Positions 26,664 through 36,590 are shown, numbered from the stretch's first letter. The stretch is DNA of 64,000 bases from Fimbriimonadaceae bacterium (GCA_019638775.1 JAHBTD010000002.1:248001-312000), one strand, 5' to 3'. Numbers and translations: made by a program. The notes: generated from the letters alone by a model not told the origin.

Positions 26664-28799
26664 ATGAGCACCGAACTGGATATGTCCCAATATCGTGATC
26701 TCTTTCTGCAAGAAGCAGATGAGATGCTGGAAGTCCTTGAGCAGGAAACTCTCAAACTTGAGACCGACCCTGCTCTTGAGCGCCTCCAGTCGATTTTCCG
26801 AGCGGCACACACCCTGAAGGGTTCGAGCCGTGCGATGGGATTCGATTCCTTTGCCCAGCTCACGCATGAAATGGAGAACCTTCTGGACCGGCTTCGTGCT
26901 GGACAACAGGAAGTCACCACCGACGTTACCGACGTCCTGCTTGGATGTTTGGACCGTTTGGGTCAGATGAAGGATGCGATTGCCGAGGGTGGCAGCGACA
27001 AGCTCGAATGCAATGACCTTGTCGAGCGATTGCAGGTGCTGATCGCAGAGGGAGGAGCAGAGGCTCCCACCCCGAAAGCAAAGAAGTCCAAAGCGAAGGA
27101 AGAGGCAGCGGCTCCGGCTGAGAGTGAGAAATCCAACGATTACGACGCAAGGTTTACGGAAAAGCTAGACGACAGCGTGCTTGATGCGCTGAAGCAGGCA
27201 CAGACTCAAGCTCCGGTGTATATTGCGCGGTTTGTCCTTTCCGAAGAGTGCGTGATGAAGTACGTGCGATCGTTCATGGCGATCAGCGTGGTTCAGGAGA
27301 GCGGGGAACTGCTCGCCACACTTCCAGATCAGGAAAAGCTCGAAGAGGAGAAGTTCGACAACGAATTCGAACTATTCTTCCAATCAACAGAGTCCCCCGA
27401 ACTCATCAAGTCGAAGTTTGCCGGGATTGGGGAGGTCGTATGGTACGACGTCCGGCCTTGGCTCTCGGAGTCCGGTGCAGAAGTAGAAGCTACGGCTACT
27501 GCCGACGCATCCACACCGACAGTGGAAGAGGAGAAGCCGGAGGCTGCGGAAACCAAGACACCCGAGCCCGCTAAACCGGCTGGTCCGGCTCAGAAGAAGT
27601 ACGACACGGGCCAGACCGTGCGTGTGGACGTTGCGCGCCTCGACGAGTTGATGAATCTTGTCGGCGAGTTGGTTATCGACAGAACGCGTGTTGCCCAGAT
27701 TGGAGCGGTGCTTGCGGCAAAGTATGACTTCGACGAGAACATCGAAGCTCTCGCCGAGACGGTTGGGCATGTGGCTCGCATTACCAGCGACCTTCAAGAC
27801 CAGATCATGAAGGCGCGAATGCTTCCGATTGAGACGGTCTTCAACCGATTCCCACGAATGGTGCGCGACCTTGCCCACAAGATCGGTAAGGACATCAAGC
27901 TGGAGCTCGAAGGCGGTGAGACCGAGCTTGACCGAAGTGTCATCGAAGTTATTGGCGACCCGCTGATGCACATTTTGCGAAACAGCGTCGATCACGGTGT
28001 TGAGATGCCCGAGGATCGAACGAAGGCAGGAAAGCCAGCTCAGGGCAAAGTCGTGGTCTCGGCGCGACACCAAGAGAACCATATCGTTATTGAGATCACC
28101 GACGACGGAAAGGGCATTGACGTCGAGCGAGTTAAGGCCAAGGCGCTTCAGACCGGCGTGATTACCAAAGACCAATCCGACCGAATGTCGGAGAAAGAGG
28201 CGCTTCAACTTATCTTTGCAAGCGGGTTGAGCACGGCTGAGAAGGTTACGGATGTGAGCGGCCGCGGCGTTGGCATGGACGTCGTGCGATCGAACATTCA
28301 GAAGCTTGGCGGAATTATCGACCTTGAGACGACGATGGGTGAGGGCTCCAAATTCAGCCTTCGACTTCCGCTGACTCTGGCGATTATTCGCGGACTGCTC
28401 GTTCGGGTTTCTGGAGTCGTTTATGTGCTTCCGCTTGGCAGCGTCATCGAGACGATGCTGATGGACAAAGCAGATATTCAGAGCGTGGCTAAGAGGGAGG
28501 TTGTTGTCATTCGTGGCATGACCACTCCGCTCGTAAGATTAAGAAAAGTTTTTTCTTCCCGTAACTATACGGCTGAGGAGAAAAAAGACCAAGAATTTGT
28601 AGTGATTGTCGGCCTTGCTGAGCAACGTGTTGGCTTAGTTGTTGACAGTTTGGTTGGGGAGCAAGAGGTCGTCATCAAATCACTCAATAGGTTCTGCGGA
28701 GATGTCCGTGGCGTTAGCGGTGCGACGATCCTTGGGGATGGAAATGTTGCGCTGATCACCGATGTAAACGGGATTATCGCGAAGGAGAACAGTAGTTAA
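26664..28799 (+). CDS. cheA: Chemotaxis histidine kinase CheA
   Basis: 711 residues in the classical order. P1 Hpt with the phosphorylated histidine in AAHTLKGSSR (His49). A lysine/alanine-rich linker (KAKKSKAKEEAAAPAES). A P2-like region (~165-270) that should dock response regulators. A second low-complexity linker. P3 dimerisation (MNLVGELVIDRTRV). P4 ATPase with the N box ILRNSVDHGVE, G1 DDGKGID and G2 GRGVGMDVV. P5 CheW-like regulatory domain (IRGLLVRVSGVVYVLPLG). It phosphorylates CheY-like regulators when coupled to receptors through CheW. All kinase boxes are intact. Confidence 0.95.
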   Translation: MSTELDMSQYRDLFLQEADEMLEVLEQETLKLETDPALERLQSIFRAAHTLKGSSRAMGFDSFAQLTHEMENLLDRLRAGQQEVTTDVTDVLLGCLDRLGQMKDAIAEGGSDKLECNDLVERLQVLIAEGGAEAPTPKAKKSKAKEEAAAPAESEKSNDYDARFTEKLDDSVLDALKQAQTQAPVYIARFVLSEECVMKYVRSFMAISVVQESGELLATLPDQEKLEEEKFDNEFELFFQSTESPELIKSKFAGIGEVVWYDVRPWLSESGAEVEATATADASTPTVEEEKPEAAETKTPEPAKPAGPAQKKYDTGQTVRVDVARLDELMNLVGELVIDRTRVAQIGAVLAAKYDFDENIEALAETVGHVARITSDLQDQIMKARMLPIETVFNRFPRMVRDLAHKIGKDIKLELEGGETELDRSVIEVIGDPLMHILRNSVDHGVEMPEDRTKAGKPAQGKVVVSARHQENHIVIEITDDGKGIDVERVKAKALQTGVITKDQSDRMSEKEALQLIFASGLSTAEKVTDVSGRGVGMDVVRSNIQKLGGIIDLETTMGEGSKFSLRLPLTLAIIRGLLVRVSGVVYVLPLGSVIETMLMDKADIQSVAKREVVVIRGMTTPLVRLRKVFSSRNYTAEEKKDQEFVVIVGLAEQRVGLVVDSLVGEQEVVIKSLNRFCGDVRGVSGATILGDGNVALITDVNGIIAKENSS

Positions 28800-28802
28800 A
28801 TT

Positions 28803-29675
28803 ATGGATTCGCAATCGTTAAGGGCCCAAGCCGTCAAACGTTACATCATGCAGGCTGTGCAGGACTTGCCGCCTCTGCCTGCGATGATCACAAAGATTCT
28901 CGAGGAGACTCAGAAAGAGGACGTTTCTGCGTCTACTCTGGAGAAGTTGTTGTCGTCTGACCAGGCGCTCGCAGTGAAGACTCTGCGTGTTGTCAACTCG
29001 GCATATTACGGACTTGAGGGACAGGTTTCAAGCCTGAGCCAAGCCGTCGTCATTCTCGGCATCCAGCAGCTTCGTAATCTTGTACTTAGCGTAAGCGCGA
29101 TTGGAATGTTGAATGCGAAGAATCCTCGACAACAGCAGTTGCAGCGCGAGTTCTGGCTGCATTCGATTGCGACGGCATCGACTGCACAAGTGATCGCGCA
29201 GAAGAAACGCTTTAGCGCGGCAACGTCGGAATTGATCTTCGTCGGTGGTCTTCTTCACGACCTTGGCCGGCTTTTCCTCTACACAAATTTTACGGACCAG
29301 TATCAGAACGCAGAGAAGGAAGCTCAGAAGACAGGTCTTTCACTGATCGCTCAGGAAGAGGCTTCGCTTGGGGTGACGCACACCGATATCGGTTTGGCCT
29401 TGGGATCGCTTTGGAAGTTTCCGAAGGAGCTCGTCATGTATATGTCGGAGCACGAGGGACCGTTTGATGCCAACAGTGACTCGGGGGTTATGGCAGTACA
29501 CGTGAGCGACAAGCTGGCGCAGCGCGTGATGAAGGGCGGAGCAATCAATGCCGAGATCGACGGTTATGTCGACAACTGGCTCGGATTTGATGAGGCGGAG
29601 ATTCAAGCGATCGAAGAGACGATCGGACAACGAATGTCGAATTTCCAAGAGATGTATCAGATGATGGCGGCCTAA
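28803..29675 (+). CDS. HDOD-domain protein
   Basis: 290 residues. The HDOD core is visible: QDLPPLPAMITKILE, VKTLRVVNSAYYG, VVILGIQQLRNLVLS, FVGGLLHDLGRLFLYTNF and EEASLGVTHTDIGLALGSLW. HDOD proteins are HD-related but usually lack hydrolase activity and act as regulatory scaffolds in motility, signalling and DNA uptake. The segment LLHDLGRL retains an HD pair. Starting 3 nt after the cheA stop, it belongs to the same operon, which points to a role in chemotaxis or flagellar control. The ATG at 28803 has no obvious Shine-Dalgarno and may depend on coupling. Confidence 0.92.
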   Translation: MDSQSLRAQAVKRYIMQAVQDLPPLPAMITKILEETQKEDVSASTLEKLLSSDQALAVKTLRVVNSAYYGLEGQVSSLSQAVVILGIQQLRNLVLSVSAIGMLNAKNPRQQQLQREFWLHSIATASTAQVIAQKKRFSAATSELIFVGGLLHDLGRLFLYTNFTDQYQNAEKEAQKTGLSLIAQEEASLGVTHTDIGLALGSLWKFPKELVMYMSEHEGPFDANSDSGVMAVHVSDKLAQRVMKGGAINAEIDGYVDNWLGFDEAEIQAIEETIGQRMSNFQEMYQMMAA

Positions 29676-29762
29676 TCGGCTCGCTTGGGCAGGGTCGCAG
29701 TGAATTTTTACGCGTCCCTGCCAATAACATTACTAGGCCCCACGGGTTCTAGGGAAAGCAAA

Positions 29763-32018
29763 TTGAGTATCGGCAACAGCTTATCGGGCATTACATTTGC
29801 AGGATTGAGCAGCGGCATCGACACAGATTCGATTATCAGCCGACTGCTTCAGCTTGAGGTCGCCCCGATCCAGCGGCTGCAGGCACAGCAGAATCAAATT
29901 AGTACCCGGATTGATGCTCTCGGCCAACTCAAGGGTCGGCTGACTTCGCTTTCCTCAATCGCGGGAGCTCTCAATACTGCTTCCGCATTCAATCAGGTTT
30001 CTGTGACTTCGTCTGCGCCTGAGGTCGCCAGCGTATCGATTTCGGGAGAAGCCCTGCCGAGTCTCTTTAATTTGACGGTATCCAAACTCGCGCAGGCCCA
30101 CAAGATCGGCTCTACTGCTCAGGCGAGCGTGAGTGAAGCGTTGAACTTGGCGGGAACGTTCGTGGTGAACGGGAAATCTGTGACGGTTTCCAGCACTGAC
30201 ACGCTCACCTCGGTAGCCCAGAAGATTAACGGTACGAATTCCGGTGTCACAGCGAGCGTGCTTAATGGTGGTGCTGGCAACTCCTACATCAGCATCAGCG
30301 CGAACGGAACCGGCGCTCAGAGCAAGATTCAGTTAGCTGATCTGACAGGCAGCATCGTCCAAACCCTCGGATTGGTAACGGGCGCCGCGACACCTCGCGA
30401 GTCGATTACCAACGGATACACAAGCGCTGGCTTTAAGAGTTCGACCGAGAAGCTGAGTACGGTTTGGGCAGTTTCCGGCTTAGGAACAAAGAATTTTGAG
30501 ATCAACGGCGTTGCCGTTTCCATCGATCCAGATAACCAAAACCTTCAGGAGATTGCCAACGCGATCAATGCGGCTGGTACTGGGGCGAATGCAACTGTTC
30601 GGACGGTCACGGAGAATAACGTCACCTCGTACCGACTTGACCTGACGGGAGCGACGACCTTTACTGACACCGATGGGATTCTTACGGCGATGGGCGTTCT
30701 GCAACGCGATTACGGAAGTCAGCTTGTTGCGGCTCAGGACTCGGCCTACACGCTCGATGGTATCTCAATGACGAGCAAGTCGAACACGGTGACGACGGCT
30801 ATTCCTGGTGTGACATTTACACTTTTGAAAGCCAACGAGACCACTCCCGAAAAGTCGACGATCACCGTTAAGGGTGACAAGGAAGCCGTCAAATCTAAGA
30901 TCAAACAGTTTGGCGATGCAGTGAATGCGGTGAACGACTTCATCAAGTCAGCGAGCGCGTTCGACAAAGACACCTTTGCAACAGGCCCGCTCTTTGGTGA
31001 CAACGTGGCGCGGCAGATCGAGGGACAGATCGGGACGATGCTGTTCAACAACGTGCCTGGGCTTACGGGAAACTACACCAACCTCGCCGCGCTCGGCTTC
31101 TCCTACAATACCGATGGGAAGATGGTCGTTGATGACGCTCAGCTAAGCAAGGCGCTTGATGAGGACCCCTCTGCGGTCAATAAGATCTTCCGAGCGATGG
31201 GCTCGACCTCATCGGATCAACTCTCCTTCATTTCGAGCACGGACAAGACGATAGGCTCAGGTGGCGGGGTTTACCAAGTCAACATCACTCAGCTTGCCGC
31301 GCAGTCGGCTTACAAGTCGGAGATGGTGCAGACCCAGGTCAGCACAGGCACCGAGAAGCTGACGTTCTCGGGTGCGCTCTTCGGAAATACGAATTACGAC
31401 GTTATTGTCGCGATCGGCAACAACGTCGATGCGACGATCAGTCAGCTCAATAACGACGCCAAACTCAAGGACCTGATCGTGGCGAGCAAGGATGTGGACG
31501 GTTCGCTCGTCATCACGACGAAGAAGTACGGATCGAATACGAACTTTACGGTTGTGAGCGATAAAGCCGCCGCCACCGATAACAGCGGCATTGGCACCTC
31601 ATCGGCGGGCACCTATACGACGGGAGTTGACGTCGCGGGGACGATTAATGGTGAGCTCGCGACGGGGGCTGGGCAGTTCTTGACAGGAAAGTCCGGCAAT
31701 GCCAACACCGACGGCCTTCAAGTTCGATACACCGGAAACACGTTGGGCTTGATTGGCAACGTTACTCTGACGAGGGGTATCGGTGCGCAGATGCAAAGCC
31801 TTATCGGAACGTATACCGACATTACGAGCGGCCTGATGTCGACGAACGATAAGGAGCTTCAAGCTCAGATTGATTCGATAGAGGAGCGCATTAAGCGCAT
31901 CCAAGATTCGGCGAACTCGCACGCTACCGAACTTCGGACGAAGTTTGCCGCCATGGAGCAAGCCATCTCAAGCATGCAGCAGCAGCAGTCTCAGCTTGCT
32001 GCTATGATGCGGCGCTAA
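29763..32018 (+). CDS. fliD: Flagellar hook-associated protein 2 (filament cap)
   Basis: 751 residues from a TTG at 29763 that has AGGGA seven bases upstream. The FliD N-terminal signature follows at once (FAGLSSGIDTDSIISRLLQLE, then a coiled coil IQRLQAQQNQISTRIDALG). The C-terminal FliD_C region ends with the coiled-coil repeat (QAQIDSIEERIKRIQDSAN) and a Met/Gln-rich tail. The variable middle is larger than in most FliD proteins (usually 450-650). FliD caps the growing flagellar filament and helps flagellin fold. It is the only flagellar structural gene here. The frame extends upstream to 29685, but that stretch does not resemble the family. The stop overlaps the convergent ABC permease by 4 nt. 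Confidence 0.9.
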   Translation: MSIGNSLSGITFAGLSSGIDTDSIISRLLQLEVAPIQRLQAQQNQISTRIDALGQLKGRLTSLSSIAGALNTASAFNQVSVTSSAPEVASVSISGEALPSLFNLTVSKLAQAHKIGSTAQASVSEALNLAGTFVVNGKSVTVSSTDTLTSVAQKINGTNSGVTASVLNGGAGNSYISISANGTGAQSKIQLADLTGSIVQTLGLVTGAATPRESITNGYTSAGFKSSTEKLSTVWAVSGLGTKNFEINGVAVSIDPDNQNLQEIANAINAAGTGANATVRTVTENNVTSYRLDLTGATTFTDTDGILTAMGVLQRDYGSQLVAAQDSAYTLDGISMTSKSNTVTTAIPGVTFTLLKANETTPEKSTITVKGDKEAVKSKIKQFGDAVNAVNDFIKSASAFDKDTFATGPLFGDNVARQIEGQIGTMLFNNVPGLTGNYTNLAALGFSYNTDGKMVVDDAQLSKALDEDPSAVNKIFRAMGSTSSDQLSFISSTDKTIGSGGGVYQVNITQLAAQSAYKSEMVQTQVSTGTEKLTFSGALFGNTNYDVIVAIGNNVDATISQLNNDAKLKDLIVASKDVDGSLVITTKKYGSNTNFTVVSDKAAATDNSGIGTSSAGTYTTGVDVAGTINGELATGAGQFLTGKSGNANTDGLQVRYTGNTLGLIGNVTLTRGIGAQMQSLIGTYTDITSGLMSTNDKELQAQIDSIEERIKRIQDSANSHATELRTKFAAMEQAISSMQQQQSQLAAMMRR

Positions 32019-33205
32019 ATCTTCGCGAGGACCTCTTCGCGCTTGAAGAGCCTTACCGACCAAGACATCGACGCCCATGCCAACACCAGGCTGATGGCGA
32101 CGGTGATGGCGATTGCGGTCCAATCAACCTTGTTCAGCAACGCGGCTTTTAGCGTTGTCGCTGAGTTGAGGATCGGAACGAAGTTCACCCACCTTGCCTG
32201 AGCGTAAGATGTCAGTCCGATAAACTGGCTGAAGACGGCGGGCATCAAGATCACGAAGCTCACGAGCGAGAGTTGGGTTTGGCAATCTCGCGTGTTGCGG
32301 GCTCGTGTACTGACGGCCAGCAGGATACCGGCGAGCATCGCGGCAAGCGGGATCATGACAAGCACGCTGCTGACTGCCGAGGCAAATGTGATCGTGAGGC
32401 CGTCGGGGAACATCTCCTGCGTCCCCTTCACTTTCAGCACGCCAACCAAAACGATGCCAGCGAACGCGCTGAGCATGCTGACGATACTGAGCAGCATCAG
32501 GCTGTAAAACTTGCCGAGCGCGATCTGGCTGCGCTCCACTGGAGAGATGAGAAGCGTTTCCAGTGTGTTCTTTTCCTTCTCTCCGGCAACCATCTCGGAT
32601 GCGCTGCCGAATGCTCCGTAGAACGCCCACAGGACGATGATATAGGGGAGGAATCCTGCGATGAATCCACCGAGGCCCTTTTGTCGCTCGATCGGTTTGC
32701 GTTCAAGCTTGACCGGCTCAGCCATCTGTTCGGGAACACCCTTCGAGGCCAGCAGTTGCTTAACCGCTTTGTCGTTCTGCTCCTGAATGCCCCTTTGCAG
32801 TTGACTTAGGATCACTCCGCTACGCTCGCGGTCGGGATCGAAGTAAGCATTGATTATCTGTTGGTGGTAAGGGGTGAGTTCGGTTGTGCTGAGGGGAACG
32901 ATCTCAAGCACGACATCGGCTTTACCATCCTCTACCAGCTTCTGTGCGGTTTCTACATCGGGCACACGGATGATCTCTGGCCCTTTTTCACCGTCGGGCG
33001 ATTGGATGTAGGCAGGCAGTTCGCCTTCGTAGATGACGTGAACCTTACTGGGTACATCTTTTTTCACCGTCTCCATCACGAAGCCAAGGGCAAAGACCAT
33101 GAGGACGATGATGAAGAGGGGACCGAATACGGCGTTGTAGACGACGCGCTTGTCGCGCAGCATCTCCAAGACCTCTTTCTTAAGGATGAGGATGGCCGGC
33201 TTCAT
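32015..33205 (-). CDS. ABC-2 type transporter permease (NatB-like)
   Basis: 396 residues. An N-terminal helix (VYNAVFGPLFIIVLMVFALGF) is followed by an ~170-residue extracytoplasmic domain and five or six helices from residue ~180. The conserved EKEKNTLETLLISPV motif marks ABC-2 exporters of the NatB/CcmB-like type, which pump Na+, drugs or lipids. The ATPase partner is directly upstream, with a 4-nt overlap (ATGA-type coupling). The substrate is unknown. Confidence 0.92.
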   Translation of the reverse strand: MKPAILILKKEVLEMLRDKRVVYNAVFGPLFIIVLMVFALGFVMETVKKDVPSKVHVIYEGELPAYIQSPDGEKGPEIIRVPDVETAQKLVEDGKADVVLEIVPLSTTELTPYHQQIINAYFDPDRERSGVILSQLQRGIQEQNDKAVKQLLASKGVPEQMAEPVKLERKPIERQKGLGGFIAGFLPYIIVLWAFYGAFGSASEMVAGEKEKNTLETLLISPVERSQIALGKFYSLMLLSIVSMLSAFAGIVLVGVLKVKGTQEMFPDGLTITFASAVSSVLVMIPLAAMLAGILLAVSTRARNTRDCQTQLSLVSFVILMPAVFSQFIGLTSYAQARWVNFVPILNSATTLKAALLNKVDWTAIAITVAISLVLAWASMSWSVRLFKREEVLAKI

Positions 33206-33960
33206 GCGGGCACCTCTTCATTCTTGCGATCAGCGCCAACCAGCTTTAGGAACGCCTTTTCAAGCGTCTGTTCGCCTGCGCTTTCCAAAATCTGTCCGAC
33301 TGTGCCCTCGCCGCAGATTACGCCGTCGTGGATGATCGAGATTTGATCGCATATGCGCTCGGCCTCGCTCATGATGTGGGTGCTGAAAACTATGGTCTTG
33401 TTCAGCGTTCGCTGCTCTTCGATGAACTCCATGACGGTTTGACTGGTGACGACATCGAGCCCGGCGGTGGGTTCGTCGAAGAAGAGGACAGGAGGGTCGT
33501 GAAGGATCGTTCGTGATACGGAGATGCGCTGCTTTTGTCCGGTTGACATCTTGTCGCAGAGCCGCCCGATGAAACTGTCGAGTTTGAACTTGTCGGTTAC
33601 GTAGTCGATTCTGGTCTTGAGTTGAGAATTCGAAAGTCCGTAGAGCCCGCCAAAGTACTCCAGCAGTTCTTTTCCGGTAAGGCGACCGTAGAGCGCAGTC
33701 GAGGTGGACATGAAGCCGATGCTTGCTCTAACCTTGCCGGGGTCCTTCTGGACGCTGAAACCGGCGACTTCTGCCGTGCCTGCGGTGGGTTCGAGGACCG
33801 TGGAAAGCATTCGCAGCAGGGTTGTCTTGCCTGCGCCGTTGACACCCAAGAGTCCGAAAACTTTGCCGGGTTCGGCTTGGATGGAGACTGATTTGACGGC
33901 TTCGACGCGATTTCCTTTGGTTCCTGAGAAGGTCTTGCTGATGGAGTCGGTGCGGACCAT
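33202..33960 (-). CDS. ABC transporter ATP-binding protein (NatA-like)
   Basis: 252 residues. Walker A GVNGAGKTT, signature MSTGQKQRISVSR, Walker B PVLFFDEPTAGLD and the H-loop VFSTHIM are complete, so it is an active ATPase. The C-terminal sequence (SIIHDGVICGEGTVGQIL) is typical of NatA/DrrA exporters. It is coupled to the permease by a 4-nt overlap. The ATG at 33960 follows a TATACT box by 8 nt and has no Shine-Dalgarno, so a leaderless or nearly leaderless mRNA is likely. Confidence 0.94.
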   Translation of the reverse strand: MVRTDSISKTFSGTKGNRVEAVKSVSIQAEPGKVFGLLGVNGAGKTTLLRMLSTVLEPTAGTAEVAGFSVQKDPGKVRASIGFMSTSTALYGRLTGKELLEYFGGLYGLSNSQLKTRIDYVTDKFKLDSFIGRLCDKMSTGQKQRISVSRTILHDPPVLFFDEPTAGLDVVTSQTVMEFIEEQRTLNKTIVFSTHIMSEAERICDQISIIHDGVICGEGTVGQILESAGEQTLEKAFLKLVGADRKNEEVPA

Positions 33961-33968
33961 TGCATCGG

Positions 33969-33974
33969 AGTATA
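33969..33974 (-). promoter_or_regulatory. -10 box of a near-leaderless promoter (ABC exporter)
   Basis: TATACT on the minus strand, 8 nt before the ATG at 33960. Confidence 0.45.
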
Positions 33975-34024
33975 GGACATCTATTCGAAATGACCGTACG
34001 CTTCCTAGGGCTTTGGATGAGGAT

Positions 34025-34062
34025 AACGCCTGTCCTTGAGAAGGCTATCTTGGACAGGCGTT
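34025..34062 (-). terminator. Hairpin after the BlaR1-like gene
   Basis: A perfect 11-bp stem (AACGCCTGTCC / GGACAGGCGTT) with a 16-nt loop, just after the stop of the M56 gene. It lacks a T-run, so termination may need a factor. Confidence 0.5.
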
Positions 34063-34074
34063 GTGCCGTTGCGG

Positions 34075-36198
34075 CTACTTTCCGCTGCGGATTTTAAGGT
34101 CAATCACTTTGCCGTCGGGGCCTTTTACGGTGATAACGCCATTACTGGTAAGCGTCACCGACGATCCTTCTGGCACTTTGTACTCCTTCACGTTTCCTTG
34201 TGGATCGCATACAACGAGGGTCCCTTTGGTCAACGAGACCGACCAGTTGCCCTTGCCAGATCCAAGCGGATTACCTTGGTGGATGTAGTAGTAATCTGGC
34301 TTAATCTTAGTGGATTCAGCCACCGTAGTGGCATAACGACTACCGCTTGAGGGCGCAACCACGCCTTTGACATAGGTCTGAGGACTGGCAACCGTTGGTA
34401 CGGTTGCCGACGACACGCCAGCAACGGCGGTTGGAGCCTTGGGGGACACCGCTGTTACGTACTCCGTTTTGGCGGCAACAGCCGGGCCGGTTGCAACAGT
34501 TGCTTTGCTGTTAGGATTCGTTGTCACTGGGGCTACACCAGAAAAGACGGTGGCTCCTGATTTGGAAGTCGTCGCGATGCTCGGGGCAGCGTTTGCGCTT
34601 TTCGGAAGCTTGGCAACCCCTTGAACATAGGTGGTTGCTACATTTGGACTCGGTGTCGTCTCGACGGCGGTTTGCCGGATGTAGGCCTGCTTCGCAGGAT
34701 CCCACTTGTATGTGCGCGTCATGGAGGGCAATCCGGTCGATGTCCTTGACGGTCGGCGTGCTCTCAGCGCAAAGACTTGACCATTCAAGCTGATTGAGAA
34801 GCTGAAATCCATATTCTCTGGCAGTTTGCCAAGCATCGCCTTCTGATCCTTGGTGAGGTCCTCTGGCAAAAGGTAGCCACGGCTTTCGATGATCTCCCTC
34901 TGCACTGGTGTCACCGACTTAGGAAGGTTGTTGAAGTCTATGCTCTGGTCGCTCGCCCACTCTGTGGGAAGTTCGACTGTGGCGATCGCGTGCTCTTCCA
35001 CTGGAAGCTCTTGTGTGTAGTCGCGAATCTTCGATAGCCGGGGCAGCTCATCGACTGTCGGTGCGACGGCTAAAACCGGCGCTATGTCTTCCACGACTTC
35101 GCCAGGCATTGGCGCCAGCGGTGCAGATTGGGCCACGACCACATCCGGCTTCATGGTCGTGAAGCGCATGGCTCCAATCATTGCTGCGCTGCTGCACATT
35201 GCGGCGCAAAGGGAGAGAAGTCCGAGCGAGGAGAATCCGCGCTTTCGGGAACGCAGAATGTTCTGCACCCGCCTTTCGAGTTGATCTTTTTGCATGAATG
35301 TCACTCCTTGGGGGCGGACTAAACCCCTCTGTAGCTGTATGTTTCGGGCGATGGCGATCAGTGACGCGGCGTAGTCCGTCGCCTCGATCCCAGACCTCAC
35401 CGCCCTCTCGTCCGCCGCAAGTTCAGAGTCGTCCCTTAGGGCCCGTGACGTAAACCAAACGAACGGATGACACCAATAGACTGCGCGTACAGCGCTGGCA
35501 AGCCATTGCCATGCACAGTCAAAACGTTGAATGTGTGCGGCCTCGTGCAGCAGGACCGCATTCCGGTCTGCGTCGGGCCAAGTGTGAAAATCTCTGGGCA
35601 GCAGGATGGTGTGTCGGACAACCCCGAAGGTCATCGGCGACCGCACATCGGCGATTCGGCAATCCACCGCTGATCGAACGCGTAAGCGCTGAAGAGCCGC
35701 TTCACACTCCTCTTGAACGGGTGTTATGCAAGCCTGGGAACTGCGTCTCAACCTTGCGGCCTGCCAAAGCCGGATTCCGGTTGTGGAAAGTAGCAACGCA
35801 GAAACGCAGAGCCAGAGCCAGATAGCCGCGACTTTCCAATTCAGAGCTTGATTGGGGAGGTTGGAAGCGCTGGACGCAGGGGAGGCTTCTGAGTTGTTGA
35901 ACGTCCCAGCAAACGTGTTCTGCATCGTTGAGGGGTTGGGGGTTGGCGTTGTGTAGTCAAGAAGCTCCACCGCGACGTTGGCGCTTGTCGGCAGTGTTTG
36001 GCTCTCGGGGGCAAGAATGGGGATGGATACGCTCGGCAGCAGGATCATCGCGAGCGGCAACACGGCCAGACTTGCGATGCAAGTTCGCAATATCGTGACG
36101 CGTCGTTCTGCCGATGAGCGTCCGATCAGCCAGCGCAGACAGATTCCGAGGGCCAGCAAAGCCGTGACGCGCAAAGCCAGCTCAAGCACCCAGTTCAT
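34075..36198 (-). CDS. BlaR1/MecR1-like M56 membrane metalloprotease
   Basis: 707 residues. Four N-terminal helices surround an M56 zinc site: VLLHEAAHIQRFDCAW (His218, Glu219, His222) and the distal glutamate in DDSELAADERAV. The family senses an outside signal and cleaves the cognate BlaI-type repressor. After one more helix (about residue 315-335) there is no penicillin-binding sensor domain. Instead there is a ~370-residue region rich in Ala, Thr, Val and Pro, with TYVQGVAKL/TYVKGVVAP repeats, ending in a small beta-rich tail (VVCDPQGNVKEYKVPEG). The signal is therefore not obviously a beta-lactam. It overlaps the upstream repressor gene by 4 nt. Confidence 0.88.
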   Translation of the reverse strand: MNWVLELALRVTALLALGICLRWLIGRSSAERRVTILRTCIASLAVLPLAMILLPSVSIPILAPESQTLPTSANVAVELLDYTTPTPNPSTMQNTFAGTFNNSEASPASSASNLPNQALNWKVAAIWLWLCVSALLLSTTGIRLWQAARLRRSSQACITPVQEECEAALQRLRVRSAVDCRIADVRSPMTFGVVRHTILLPRDFHTWPDADRNAVLLHEAAHIQRFDCAWQWLASAVRAVYWCHPFVWFTSRALRDDSELAADERAVRSGIEATDYAASLIAIARNIQLQRGLVRPQGVTFMQKDQLERRVQNILRSRKRGFSSLGLLSLCAAMCSSAAMIGAMRFTTMKPDVVVAQSAPLAPMPGEVVEDIAPVLAVAPTVDELPRLSKIRDYTQELPVEEHAIATVELPTEWASDQSIDFNNLPKSVTPVQREIIESRGYLLPEDLTKDQKAMLGKLPENMDFSFSISLNGQVFALRARRPSRTSTGLPSMTRTYKWDPAKQAYIRQTAVETTPSPNVATTYVQGVAKLPKSANAAPSIATTSKSGATVFSGVAPVTTNPNSKATVATGPAVAAKTEYVTAVSPKAPTAVAGVSSATVPTVASPQTYVKGVVAPSSGSRYATTVAESTKIKPDYYYIHQGNPLGSGKGNWSVSLTKGTLVVCDPQGNVKEYKVPEGSSVTLTSNGVITVKGPDGKVIDLKIRSGK

Positions 36199-36590
36199 TT
36201 GCGCTCCTGTTTTGCCTGTTCGATAAGCGCGGACAGACGGTCAAGGGTTGCGTCGGAAAGGTCGTTCTCGTGTTCGCTTAAGAGCGTCACTACAACCTGT
36301 TCCACCGAATTCCCAAAGAAGGTGTCGAGGACATTTCGCAGCTCGGACTTGGCGGCCTCGTCACGAGGCACGACTGGCGAGTAGACATAGCGAACGCCGT
36401 CGGCTTCATGCACGGCGAGACCCTTCTCGCTAAGCACTCGGAGCATCCCGCGGACTGCCGAGTACGTCATCTTCGGCATCTCTTCGTGAACGTCGTTTGC
36501 CGTTGCCTTCCCCCGTCGGTAGAGGATTTCAAGGATTTGGCGTTCTCTTTTGCTGAGCCCTGAAATGGACATGCAGATATTTTTGCACAC
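36195..36590 (-). CDS. BlaI/MecI/CopY-family repressor
   Basis: 131 residues. The winged-helix N-terminus (LSKRERQILEILYRRGKATANDV, in part) and MTYSAVRGMLRVLSEKGL recognition helix are standard for BlaI. The C-terminal dimerisation part includes VPRDEAAKSELRNVLDTFFGNS. It should repress its own operon with the M56 protease and be released by proteolysis. The GTG at 36590 lies 6 nt after a TATAGA box with no good Shine-Dalgarno; the internal ATG at 36572 (MSISGLSK) is also possible. A large inverted repeat spans the start. Confidence 0.9.
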   Translation of the reverse strand: MCKNICMSISGLSKRERQILEILYRRGKATANDVHEEMPKMTYSAVRGMLRVLSEKGLAVHEADGVRYVYSPVVPRDEAAKSELRNVLDTFFGNSVEQVVVTLLSEHENDLSDATLDRLSALIEQAKQERK

